DNA from: JAJAZB01 sp964244295
Lineage (GTDB): Bacteria > Bacteroidota > Bacteroidia > Cytophagales > Spirosomataceae
Assembly (NCBI GenBank): GCA_964244295.1
Contig: CAXTIG010000022.1
Coordinates: 40,084-104,083 of the forward strand
DNA length: 64,000 bases
Reading direction: 5' to 3'
Position 1 is the stretch's first letter. Every line of letters starts with the position of its first letter. A program made the translations under genes and the position numbers. Shown here one piece after another: positions 57,394 to 64,000 of this stretch. The notes under the pieces were generated by a model, which was not told the origin of the DNA, did no database searches, and worked only from the letters and a program-made list of their open reading frames with translations.

Positions 57394-58770
57394 ATGCCCA
57401 GCCCCATCACCACCTCCGTGTTCGACCTTTTCAAAATTGGCCCCGGCCCGTCGAGTTCGCACACGATTGGGCCAATGAAGGCCGCTTTCGACTTTCGGGA
57501 ACGCATCGCCGCCCTGCCCGACGACGCGCGGAGCGCGGCAACGGCGGTGCAAATTCACCTCTACGGCTCGCTGAGCGCCACCGGCAAGGGCCACGGCACC
57601 GACCGCGCCATCGTGGGCGGTCTGCTCGGCTGGCTACCCGCCACCTGCGACCCGAAGGCGCTGCTGGCTTTGCTGAAAAATCCGGGCGAAACGTATTCAC
57701 TCGAAATTCCCGGCGCGGCGTTGGCCGTCGGGGCCGACGACATCCGCTTTCACCGGGGACAGCACGCTTTTCCGCACCCGAACACGCTGATTTTGAAATT
57801 GGTGAATGCCGGGGGAACGGTCTTGCTCGAAGAAGAATACTACTCGGTGGGCGGGGGCTTCGTGGTGCGCAAGGGCGAGGTGCCGGGGGCGGGCGAAAGC
57901 CGGGTGCCGCGTTTCCCGTATTCGACGTTTGACGAACTGGCCGAACGGGTACAGACCTCCGGGCTGACCCTGGCGCGGGTGTTGGTTGAAAACGAAAAAA
58001 CCCTCACCGGCCGCAGCGAGCGCGAAATCGCCGAGGGCCTCGACTCGATTTTGCGGGCCATGCACCAGTCGGTGAAACGGGGCTTGAAGACGAAAGGCAT
58101 CTTGCCCGGCAACATCCGCCTGGGGCGCAAGGCCCCGCTGCTGTTTGAACGCGCCCAAAAAATGGCCCTCGCCTCCGACAGTTTTCTGCTATTTCTGAAC
58201 GCCTACTGCCTGGCCGCTTCGGAAGAAAACGCGGCGGGTGGCATCGTGGTCACGGCGCCCACGTCGGGGGCGTCGGGCGTGTTTCCGGGCTTGACGTTTT
58301 TGATGAAAAACCACTTCCACCTTTCCCCGCAAACGATGCGCGACGGGCTACTCGTCGGAGCCGCCATCGGGTTTTTGGTCAAACACAACGCCAGCATTTC
58401 GGGGGCCGAAATGGGCTGCATGGGCGAAATCGGCACCGCCTCGGCGATGGGCGCGGCCATGCTTACCTACGCGTTGGGCGGGAGTCTGGGGCAGGTGGAG
58501 GCCGCCGCCGAAATCGGCATCGAGCACCACCTCGGCATGACCTGCGACCCCATCGGCGGTTACGTGCAGATTCCCTGCATCGAGCGCAACGCGATGGGCG
58601 CGGCCAAAGCCTACAATGCCTACCTCCTGGCTATTTCGGGCGACCCGACGCAGCAGAAAATCTCGTTCGACAGCGTGGTGAAAGTCATGCGCGCCACCGG
58701 CCGCGATATGTCGAAGAAATACAAGGAAACCTCGGAAGCTGGCCTGGCCCTGAGCGCGACGGAATGCTAA
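57394..58770 (+). CDS. sdaA: L-serine ammonia-lyase (iron-sulfur, single chain)
   Basis: 458 residues, both beta and alpha domains in one chain as in E. coli SdaA. Fe-S Cys appear in NAYCLAASEENAAGG, AEMGCMGEIGTASAMG and MTCDPIGGYVQIPCIERNAMGAAKA; N-terminal GPGPSSSHTIGPMKAA matches the family start. Converts L-serine to pyruvate and ammonia. Confidence 0.95.
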   Translation: MPSPITTSVFDLFKIGPGPSSSHTIGPMKAAFDFRERIAALPDDARSAATAVQIHLYGSLSATGKGHGTDRAIVGGLLGWLPATCDPKALLALLKNPGETYSLEIPGAALAVGADDIRFHRGQHAFPHPNTLILKLVNAGGTVLLEEEYYSVGGGFVVRKGEVPGAGESRVPRFPYSTFDELAERVQTSGLTLARVLVENEKTLTGRSEREIAEGLDSILRAMHQSVKRGLKTKGILPGNIRLGRKAPLLFERAQKMALASDSFLLFLNAYCLAASEENAAGGIVVTAPTSGASGVFPGLTFLMKNHFHLSPQTMRDGLLVGAAIGFLVKHNASISGAEMGCMGEIGTASAMGAAMLTYALGGSLGQVEAAAEIGIEHHLGMTCDPIGGYVQIPCIERNAMGAAKAYNAYLLAISGDPTQQKISFDSVVKVMRATGRDMSKKYKETSEAGLALSATEC

Positions 58771-58775
58771 AAAAG

Positions 58776-58868
58776 TTTGAAGGGTTTGAGGTTTGAAAGG
58801 TTTGAGGTTTGAAAATTATACCTTCAAACCCTTCAAACTTCAAACCCCTCAAACCTCTTTCAAACCTC
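58776..58868. repeat. Heptad-type inverted repeat between sdaA and nfi
   Basis: Left arm GTTTGAAGGG and GGTTTGA words in 7- and 9-bp steps; right arm CTTCAAACCCC words. It starts just after the sdaA stop and ends 9 bp before the nfi ATG. Confidence 0.82.
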
Positions 58869-58877
58869 TATTTTTTC

Positions 58878-59567
58878 ATGGCCCACTACCAAGCCCTCCA
58901 CGACTGGACCGTCAGCCCGGCGCAGGCCGTCGCGCTGCAACATCGCCTGCGCGGGCAGGTTCGCGTCGAGCCGTTGCGGCGGCCCATCGAAACCATCGCC
59001 GGGGCGGATATTTCGTTCAATAAATTCGAGGAAACCGTGTACGCCGGGCTGGTGGTGCTGCGCCTGCCTACCCTGGAAGTAGTCGAAGAAGTGGGCGTGG
59101 TGAGCACGGCGGCGTTTCCGTACATTCCGGGGCTGCTGTCGTTTCGCGAAATTCCTTCGCTCCTCCAAGCCTGGGAAAAACTAAAAACCGAGCCGGACGC
59201 AGTCATGTTCGACGGCCACGGCACCGCCCACCCCCGTCGGATTGGCATCGCTTCGCACGCGGGGTTATTTCTGAACCGCCCCACGTTTGGCTGCGGAAAA
59301 TCGGTATTGACGGGAAAATTCGACGTACCACCCGCTGAGCGCGGCACCTGGTCGCCGATGCGCGACCGGGGCGAGGTCATCGGCGCGGCCCTGCGGACGA
59401 AATCGAAAGTTGCTCCGATTTACGTTTCCCCCGGCCACCTCATCACGCTCGACGAAGCGATACAACTTACCCTCCAGTGCGACGGCGGCTACCGCCAGCC
59501 CGAACCCACCCGCCGGGCGCACCTGCTCGTGAACGCGCTGCGGCGGGGCGAGCGAAGCGCAGATTAG
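58878..59567 (+). CDS. nfi: Deoxyribonuclease V (endonuclease V)
   Basis: 229 residues from ATG 58878. Metal-binding Asp in AGADISFN, YIPGLLSFREIP, FDGHGTAHPRRIGIASHAG and PIYVSPGHLITLDEA are all family hallmarks. It cuts next to deaminated bases (inosine). A TATTTTTT -7-like word lies directly before the ATG. An upstream frame start is inside the heptad repeat. Confidence 0.96.
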   Translation: MAHYQALHDWTVSPAQAVALQHRLRGQVRVEPLRRPIETIAGADISFNKFEETVYAGLVVLRLPTLEVVEEVGVVSTAAFPYIPGLLSFREIPSLLQAWEKLKTEPDAVMFDGHGTAHPRRIGIASHAGLFLNRPTFGCGKSVLTGKFDVPPAERGTWSPMRDRGEVIGAALRTKSKVAPIYVSPGHLITLDEAIQLTLQCDGGYRQPEPTRRAHLLVNALRRGERSAD

Positions 59568-59582
59568 GTAAAAAAAACGCCC

Positions 59583-59721
59583 TGTCATCCTGAGCTTGCG
59601 AAGGACCGCCCCTAACCTCGAAGCCAGTCAAAAGGCTGTCAGCGGTTCCCCGCAAACTAATCTGGAGGTTAGAGGCGAAAGGTCCCGCAGCGGCGGACCG
59701 TTTCGCAAGCTCAGGATGACA
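59583..59721. repeat. TGTCATCCTGAGCTTGCGAA palindrome, 139 bp
   Basis: Outer arms TGTCATCCTGAGCTTGCGAA and complement; inner parts (AGGACCGCCCCTAACCTC / GAGGTTAGAGG) pair imperfectly. Between convergent nfi and the gene at 59737; could end both transcripts. Confidence 0.85.
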
Positions 59722-59736
59722 GCCCCGAAGGGAAGA

Positions 59737-60372
59737 TTAAGTCCCCACCGCCCGCCGAAACGCTTCCCAGCTTTCTCGCAGCACGCCCTCGATTTTTGCC
59801 CAATCCGCCTCGGTGATGGCTTCGTCCCGCGCGTCGCGGTACAGCATGGCCTGCACGCGCAGGCGGGCGTACTCGTTAAACTGCGCGGCGGGCTGGTGGT
59901 ACACGACGGCGGAGCTTTTTGACAGAAACTCCACCCATTCGGCGGGCGGGTGCCGGTCGCGTTCGCGGCGGATTATCCACCATTCCAACTCGAAGCGGGC
60001 GGCTTCGGCGGCATCAAAGGGCGCGGCGGAAAGGGCGCTGATGCGGGCAAAATACTGCGTGAGCGGCGGCAAAGCCCGTTGGTAGTCCGCCCGGTTTTTC
60101 CCGTTTTTGAACACGAACGCCGCCCGCGCCGCGTAAAACGCCAGCCGGAACGACTGCCAGAACGGCACCCCAAACTGATTCCGGCACAACTCCGCCGACT
60201 GCCAGAAGAGCTTCATCGGCTTTTTTTCGTAGTACGAGCGCCACATGGCCCCGTCGAGCCGGGCCACCTCGGCGGGGTCGAACTGGCGCAGGTCGCTGCG
60301 GGCGGGCCAGGCCAAATCGACCAGGACCCAAACGCCGAGGGCCAGCAGGGTGAGGAGGAGGGTGCGTTTCAC
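59737..60372 (-). CDS. Membrane-anchored protein of unknown function
   Basis: 211 residues; N-terminal membrane helix (LLLTLLALGVWVLVDLAW) then an all-helical soluble part rich in Trp and Arg (YYEKKPMKLFWQSAELCRNQF, FELEWWIIRRERDRHPPAEW, EWVEFLSKSSAVVYHQP). No family recognised from the residues. In operon-like spacing (13 bp) with the SRPBCC gene upstream. Confidence 0.7.
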   Translation of the reverse strand: MKRTLLLTLLALGVWVLVDLAWPARSDLRQFDPAEVARLDGAMWRSYYEKKPMKLFWQSAELCRNQFGVPFWQSFRLAFYAARAAFVFKNGKNRADYQRALPPLTQYFARISALSAAPFDAAEAARFELEWWIIRRERDRHPPAEWVEFLSKSSAVVYHQPAAQFNEYARLRVQAMLYRDARDEAITEADWAKIEGVLRESWEAFRRAVGT

Positions 60373-60385
60373 GGGAAGGGCGGGG

Positions 60386-60919
60386 TCAGAGAAGGTGATT
60401 TTTAGTCAAATTATGCGGAAACGTGGGGGCGGGCGGGGGCGGCACGCCCGGATCGCCGCGCCGTCGGCGGAGCTCGAGGTTCAGGCTTTTCAAGCCCCGG
60501 CGCATGGCCCAGTGGTGATTGGCCGAAAAGAGCGGTTTCATCAAAAACGAAAGGTACTTCAGCAGCGGTTTTTCGGCGGCGATGCGCCAGTCGTACACCA
60601 CCGCGCAGCCCGTCGCGTTGGGCGTAAACGTCCAGATGCCCCGGCCCGCCAAATCGCCGAAGGCTTCGAGCGCGAAGCCGGTCGGAAAATGGGTTTCGGT
60701 TACGCGAAAGCGCCAACGCAACGTGTAGGGCAGCCAGCCTTTGGTGTAGAGTTCCACCTCCTTGCCCACCCCGCCGGGCTGGCCCGGTTTGCGGGCTTTC
60801 ACGTCGAGGTACACCGAGGGCCACCAGGTGGCAAGGGTGTCCACGTCTTCCAGCGTTCGGTACACCTCTTCGGCGGGGGCGGGCACCTGCCAGCGGGTGA
60901 TGAATTGGTAGTCGGCCAT
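60386..60919 (-). CDS. SRPBCC-family (polyketide cyclase-like) protein
   Basis: 177 residues from ATG 60919 (MADYQFITRWQVPAPAEEVYRTLEDVDTLATWWPSVYLDV), the typical SRPBCC start; an upstream start would add 14 residues. RLRWRFRVTETHFPTGFALEAFGDLAGRGIWTF-type strands fill the middle. Binds a hydrophobic ligand by family analogy; ligand unknown. Confidence 0.82.
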   Translation of the reverse strand: MADYQFITRWQVPAPAEEVYRTLEDVDTLATWWPSVYLDVKARKPGQPGGVGKEVELYTKGWLPYTLRWRFRVTETHFPTGFALEAFGDLAGRGIWTFTPNATGCAVVYDWRIAAEKPLLKYLSFLMKPLFSANHHWAMRRGLKSLNLELRRRRGDPGVPPPPAPTFPHNLTKNHLL

Positions 60920-61187
60920 GCGTCGGGGGGAAACTTTAGCGCCCGCCAAAACCCGACTCAAAAAGTGGGTGTCGGGCGCTGCTGGGGGTAGCGTAAAAGT
61001 GGAATCGTCCCGACAAAGGTCAGCCCTTCAGGGTTTTAGGGCAATCCCGGAAAAAGGGGATTTTTCGGGGGATTCGTGCTGGCGGCAATCCGGGAGGTTG
61101 GGAAAAGCGGTTTAGGGTCGGTTAAGGTTGGAATTGGATTTCGCGTTTTTCCGAACAGCCAGCAGTGAAAGGCAACCGGGCCAGTGG

Positions 61188-61667
61188 TCAACGTTCTAAA
61201 AATTCTCTCCACCGCTCCGACTCGGCCACTTCCTTGATGGTCTGATTGAGTTCTTCCAAAAACCGTTTCATGTACTTTTCCAGCACCAAGCGGTCAAACA
61301 ACTTACCAACGATTCCGAACGGGGATGTGAATTCAAAAACGTCAAGCATCCGCGTGGATGATTCGCCGGTTGGCTGGAAATGGTGTTCGTGGCGCATGGT
61401 TTTGAACGCGCCTTCCCGCATTTCGTCGCAGAAATAGATCGGTGGCGTGGCTTCCGTGATTTGGGAGGTCAACGTTTGCCAGATGCCGAAATGCCTGGCT
61501 CTCCAGGTAACGGTTTCGCCCCGTTTCATCACGCCCTGTCGAACGCCCGCGACGATGTGTTCGCCGGTTTTGTTCGTGGAAAGTTGGTGTAAATCGACGC
61601 TCAGTGACAAGGCGTAGCACACCCCAACGGGAGCCGCCACTTCCGTTTCAAACTGGATAACAGCCAT
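61188..61667 (-). CDS. SRPBCC-family protein
   Basis: 159 residues (MAVIQFETEVAAPVGVCYALSLSVDLHQLS), a helix-grip fold with GETVTWRARHFGIWQTLTSQI and MRHEHHFQPTGESSTRMLDVFEFTSPFGIVGKLFDRLVLEKYM; this last part is typical of the ligand-binding cyclase/dehydrase-like subgroup. Separate from the other SRPBCC gene by 268 bp of non-coding DNA. Followed, 9 bp away, by a Uma2 gene upstream on the same strand. Confidence 0.82.
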   Translation of the reverse strand: MAVIQFETEVAAPVGVCYALSLSVDLHQLSTNKTGEHIVAGVRQGVMKRGETVTWRARHFGIWQTLTSQITEATPPIYFCDEMREGAFKTMRHEHHFQPTGESSTRMLDVFEFTSPFGIVGKLFDRLVLEKYMKRFLEELNQTIKEVAESERWREFLER

Positions 61668-61676
61668 CGGGGTGCG

Positions 61677-62288
61677 TTACGATTGATATCGGTTAAACCA
61701 CTCCTCCGCCGAGTTGGCGTCGAATACCACGCCGCTATACAAGTCCTGCATCGAAAGCCGGATGCCGATGGCGTGGAGTTCGACGGTGTCGGTCAGGGTT
61801 TCGTAGGCCCGGATGGCCCAGGTGCCGTCGGCGGTTTTGGTGCGGACTTCCACGAACGGAAACGCCTGTTCGATGAGCACGTATTCCTGAAAACTGGGAA
61901 TCAGACCGTAGCGCATAAACTTAGCACCTTTGTCGTACGAAGCCATATCGGGCGAGAGCACCTCGACCACGAGCACGAAGTTGTTGACCGCCTGCGGGTT
62001 CTCCTCGAACGTGGTCGGTGGGCGACATACCACCGAGGCATCGGCGTACACGTACTTGCGGCGGGAGGTAGCCAGTTGCAGGTCGCTGTTGTATTCAAAG
62101 CAACCTTTCCCGGCCAGGGCATTGCCTAACACTCGCCCGGCATTGGCCGCCAAACGGCTATGCCGGGGCGTACCGCCAGCCATCGCAAAGATTTCGCCCT
62201 CGTGGTACTCGTGCTTCACGAGCGAGGTCTTCTCGCGTTCGAGGTATTCCTCGACGGTGAAGGGATGTTTAACGGCTGGCGCTTCCAT
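61677..62288 (-). CDS. Uma2-family (DUF820) PD-(D/E)XK nuclease
   Basis: 203 residues. FTVEEYLEREKTSLVKHEYHEGEIFAM, HSRLAANAGRVLGNALAGKGCFEYNSDLQL, YVYADASVVC (Asp), FVLVVEVLSPDMASYDKGAKFMRYGLIPSFQEYVLIEQ (Glu and Lys of the core) show the whole Uma2 fold. Family members are abundant in cyanobacteria and Bacteroidota, often in many copies; function is not settled (putative endonuclease). Adjacent to two DUF433 genes. Confidence 0.92.
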   Translation of the reverse strand: MEAPAVKHPFTVEEYLEREKTSLVKHEYHEGEIFAMAGGTPRHSRLAANAGRVLGNALAGKGCFEYNSDLQLATSRRKYVYADASVVCRPPTTFEENPQAVNNFVLVVEVLSPDMASYDKGAKFMRYGLIPSFQEYVLIEQAFPFVEVRTKTADGTWAIRAYETLTDTVELHAIGIRLSMQDLYSGVVFDANSAEEWFNRYQS

Positions 62289-62299
62289 GAGGGCGGAAG

Positions 62300-62518
62300 T
62301 TAATGGTTCGGCGGGGAAGTGGCAAACGCCATCGCATCCAGCACCTGTTCGCGAGAAATCCAGGAAAATTCCCGCACAAATTCGTCCACGCTCATGCCGC
62401 CACCTAAGTAGCCGAGCACGGAAGCGACGGGCATCCCCGTTCCGGCCAGCACGGGCTTGCCCGTGCAGACTTCCGGGTCGACGGTGATGCCGGGAAAATC
62501 GGGGTATGTGTAAGTCAT
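62300..62518 (-). CDS. DUF433-family antitoxin-like protein
   Basis: 72 residues with the DUF433 pattern DPEVCTGKPVLAGTGMPVASVLGYLGGGMSVDEFVREFSWISREQVLDAMAFA, a small HTH-like fold. DUF433 proteins are often paired with PIN-like DUF5615 toxins; none is next to it. Starts in a 4-bp overlap with the second DUF433 gene. Confidence 0.88.
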   Translation of the reverse strand: MTYTYPDFPGITVDPEVCTGKPVLAGTGMPVASVLGYLGGGMSVDEFVREFSWISREQVLDAMAFATSPPNH

Positions 62519-62715
62519 GGCTGAAGTTGAGTTTGCTCCATCACCCCCTCAGCCTGTTCGCGGCTCACGCTCGGAAAACCCTCCAGAAAATCATTGAGCG
62601 AACTGGTTTCCAGGTGGTCGAACAGGGTTTGAATCGCGACGCGGGTGCCGCGAAACACGGGGGTGCCGCCCATAATTTCGGGGTCGATTACGATGACTTC
62701 GTGAGCTAAGGGCAT
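62515..62715 (-). CDS. Second DUF433-family antitoxin-like protein
   Basis: 66 residues: VIDPEIMGGTPVFRGTRVAIQTLFDHLETSSLNDFLEGFPSVSREQAEGVMEQ is a complete DUF433 pattern (GTRV is the standard form; the neighbour has GTGM). It precedes the other DUF433 gene in an ATGA overlap, so they are translated together. Confidence 0.88.
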   Translation of the reverse strand: MPLAHEVIVIDPEIMGGTPVFRGTRVAIQTLFDHLETSSLNDFLEGFPSVSREQAEGVMEQTQLQP

Positions 62716-62846
62716 GATTCAGGAAGTTGACTGGCAGCAAGTTATTTTACAACCCTCAACTTTTCAATGCCCAATCACCCCAGCCCGTGCCTTGACGGTC
62801 GGGTAGATTGCAGGAATAGCCAGCGCATTTTAACCACTCGTTGCCC

Positions 62847-63398
62847 ATGAGCCGCACCTATAAATTCCACGACCAGAGCAAACTGTACTTCGTCAGCTTC
62901 GCGACGGTGTACTGGATTGACGTTTTCGTTCGGAACGACTATCGAAATATCATGCTGGACAGTTTCCGGCATTGCCAGGCTGAAAAAGGCTTGGAAATCT
63001 ATGCGTGGTGCCTGATGACCAGCCATGTCCACCTCATTATCGGCACGGTTGGGGAGCCGATGCAGGCTATTCTGCGAGACATGAAAAAGCATACTTCCAA
63101 GAAAATCACCGCCGCCATCGAAGCCAACCCGCAGGAAAGCCACCGGGAATGGATGCTTTGGATGATGGCGCGGGCCGGTAAGAAAAATCCGAACAACGAA
63201 CAGATGCAGTTCTGGCAGCAGCACAACCAGCCTATCGAATTAAATACGAATGAAAAGCTGCGTCAGCGGTTGAATTACCTACACAATAATCCGGTTGCGG
63301 CTGGGTTTGTGGAAAAGCCGGAATATTGGTTGTACAGCAGTGCGGTTGATTATTACACGACTCGGAAGGGGTTGATTGACATTATTTTTATCGAGTAA
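62847..63398 (+). mobile_element. RAYT-type (REP-associated Y1) transposase
   Basis: 183 residues from ATG 62847 (MSRTYKFHDQSKLYFVSFATVYW). The HUH-like motif MTSHVHLIIGT is at about residues 55-65, and the C-terminal HNNPVAAGFVEKPEYWLYSSA matches the usual IHYNPVRAG...Y-type end of RAYTs, with the putative nucleophile Tyr near SAVDYY. Single-copy Y1 transposases linked with REP palindromes; here a 225-bp palindromic unit overlaps its 3' end and is duplicated. Distinct from IS200 because no typical ends flank it. Confidence 0.88.
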
Positions 63399-63793
63399 AG
63401 TGCGCGAGCGACTCGTTCAAGTCTGTGACTTGGACGTAATTTTTTGCCAGTTTTTAACTGGCTTTCTAATACAGTTTCGTTGCTGAAATGGCAGTTGCAA
63501 ACTGCCAGAAAACTGCGTCCAAGTCACAGACTTGAACGAGTCGTTCGCGCAGACTCGCGCCAGTTGGGGGTTGATTATTACACGACTCGGCAGGGATTGA
63601 TTGACATTATTTTTATCGAGTAAAGTGCGCGAGCGACTCGTTCAAGTCTGTGACTTGGACGCAACTTTTTGCCAGTTTATAACTGGCTTTTTACCGCAGT
63701 TTCGTTGCTGAAACGGCAGTTACAAACTGCCAAAACGTAGCGTCCAAGTTGCAAACTTGAACGAGTCGTTCGCGCAGACTTGCGCCAGTTGGG
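63344..63793. repeat. Two tandem 225-bp units with nested hairpins, overlapping the RAYT 3' end
   Basis: Unit 1 (63344-63568) starts inside the last codons of the RAYT gene; unit 2 (63569-63793) repeats it with a spacing of exactly 225 bp throughout. Each contains four small hairpins with 3-bp loops: CAAGTC-n3-GACTTG, GCCAGTT-n3-AACTGGC, GGCAGTT-n3-AACTGCC and a fourth CAAGTY-n3-RACTTG. Outer arms with ACTCGTTCAAGT/ACTTGAACGAGT close the whole. Differences in the four hairpins are confined to loops or compensated (see findings). Confidence 0.92.
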
Positions 63794-64000
63794 GCAATTT
63801 ACTCAACACAATAATTAATATCAGTGGTAAAGTTCCAATATGGTCCATATATTAACCTTCCACACATAGTCCTACGATTAACATAAAACTGAGCTGCCAT
63901 AATTTTACTTGGTGTGGGAGCTTCATTATCAAGTCTTTCGGAATCAGAGAAGTAGTTGCTGTAAATTAGTTTAGGTTATTGTATTTTCGTCTCATGGGAC
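63794..64000. other. AT-rich end of window, possible gene remnant
   Basis: No confident gene. On the minus strand a frame open from 63975 to the stop at 63799 encodes an odd end (NRRTMCGRLIYGPYWNF...) but has an in-frame stop at 63976-63978, so it would be at most a 33-residue ORF from ATG 63900 or a remnant. The base composition is AT-rich compared with the rest. Confidence 0.3.

Noticed and set aside
60920..61187. Possible short gene between the two SRPBCC genes
   Set aside because: No frame with a start, signal or motif was convincing; only short G/C-rich inverted words are present.
63344..63793. Possible CRISPR array beside the RAYT gene
   Set aside because: Only two 225-bp near-identical units, no unique spacers, no cas genes.
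63799..63975. Minus-strand frame at the window end
   Set aside because: In-frame stop at 63976-63978, no upstream start and no recognised family; recorded only as a possible remnant.

Overview
The window reads as chromosomal DNA of a GC-rich member of the Bacteroidota, most likely the class Cytophagia (a Spirosoma/Runella-like relative). The support is: a secreted metalloprotease with a type IX secretion (T9SS) tail; a TonB-dependent receptor paired with a GLPGLI-family protein; TAnnTTTG promoter elements; and the yceD-rpmF-plsX-fabH-efp-accB-accC cluster in the order usual for this phylum. Species cannot be named from sequence alone. Gene density is high, and long antisense open frames are a by-product of GC-rich codon use.

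Layout. 0-10 kb: periplasmic or secreted sugar/electron-transfer enzymes (a beta-propeller dehydrogenase with an azurin-like copper domain, two TIM-barrel epimerases, RidA, a DAO-type flavoenzyme), a nitrilase-fold amidohydrolase, a lipoprotein and a GT39 glycosyltransferase. 10-18 kb: PAP2 phosphatase, then the ribosomal/lipid-synthesis cluster with a short-chain dehydrogenase inserted between fabH and efp. 18-24 kb: MFS exporter, TPR protein, a vWA-like lipoprotein and a sigma/anti-sigma-like/outer-membrane gene set. 24-31.5 kb (minus strand): cytochrome-c dehydrogenase, coiled-coil protein and DUF1080 hydrolase as an operon, then P450 and an acyl-CoA carboxylase beta subunit. 31.5-36 kb: a more AT-rich stretch with the TonB receptor, GLPGLI protein, a small Cys-rich peptide and a lone LuxR HTH. 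36-44 kb: bestrophin, RecQ, MsrB, the T9SS metalloprotease and DacB. 44.2-46.8 kb: a clearly AT-rich accessory island with a sensor-nuclease fusion and a glycosylase-fold protein. 47-60 kb: GH3-family enzyme, GDPD, alpha/beta hydrolase, penicillin acylase, an OmpH/Skp-like chaperone, SmpB, DnaX, serine deaminase and endonuclease V. 60-64 kb: SRPBCC proteins, a Uma2 nuclease, two tandem DUF433 antitoxin-like genes, a RAYT-type transposase and a tandem palindromic repeat.

The strongest unexplained signal is in the spacers rather than the genes. Most intergenic gaps hold a long inverted repeat, and these fall into recognisable classes: (i) arms with a 7-bp period whose word differs from locus to locus; (ii) GTCATCCTGAGC-type palindromes; (iii) an AACTTCCCGAAAGTT hairpin; (iv) nested composites of small tight-loop hairpins. 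A class (iv) element is duplicated in tandem (exactly 225 bp) at the end of the RAYT gene, and the differences between the two copies preserve every small hairpin, including one compensated base pair. No CRISPR array, rRNA or tRNA was recognised.
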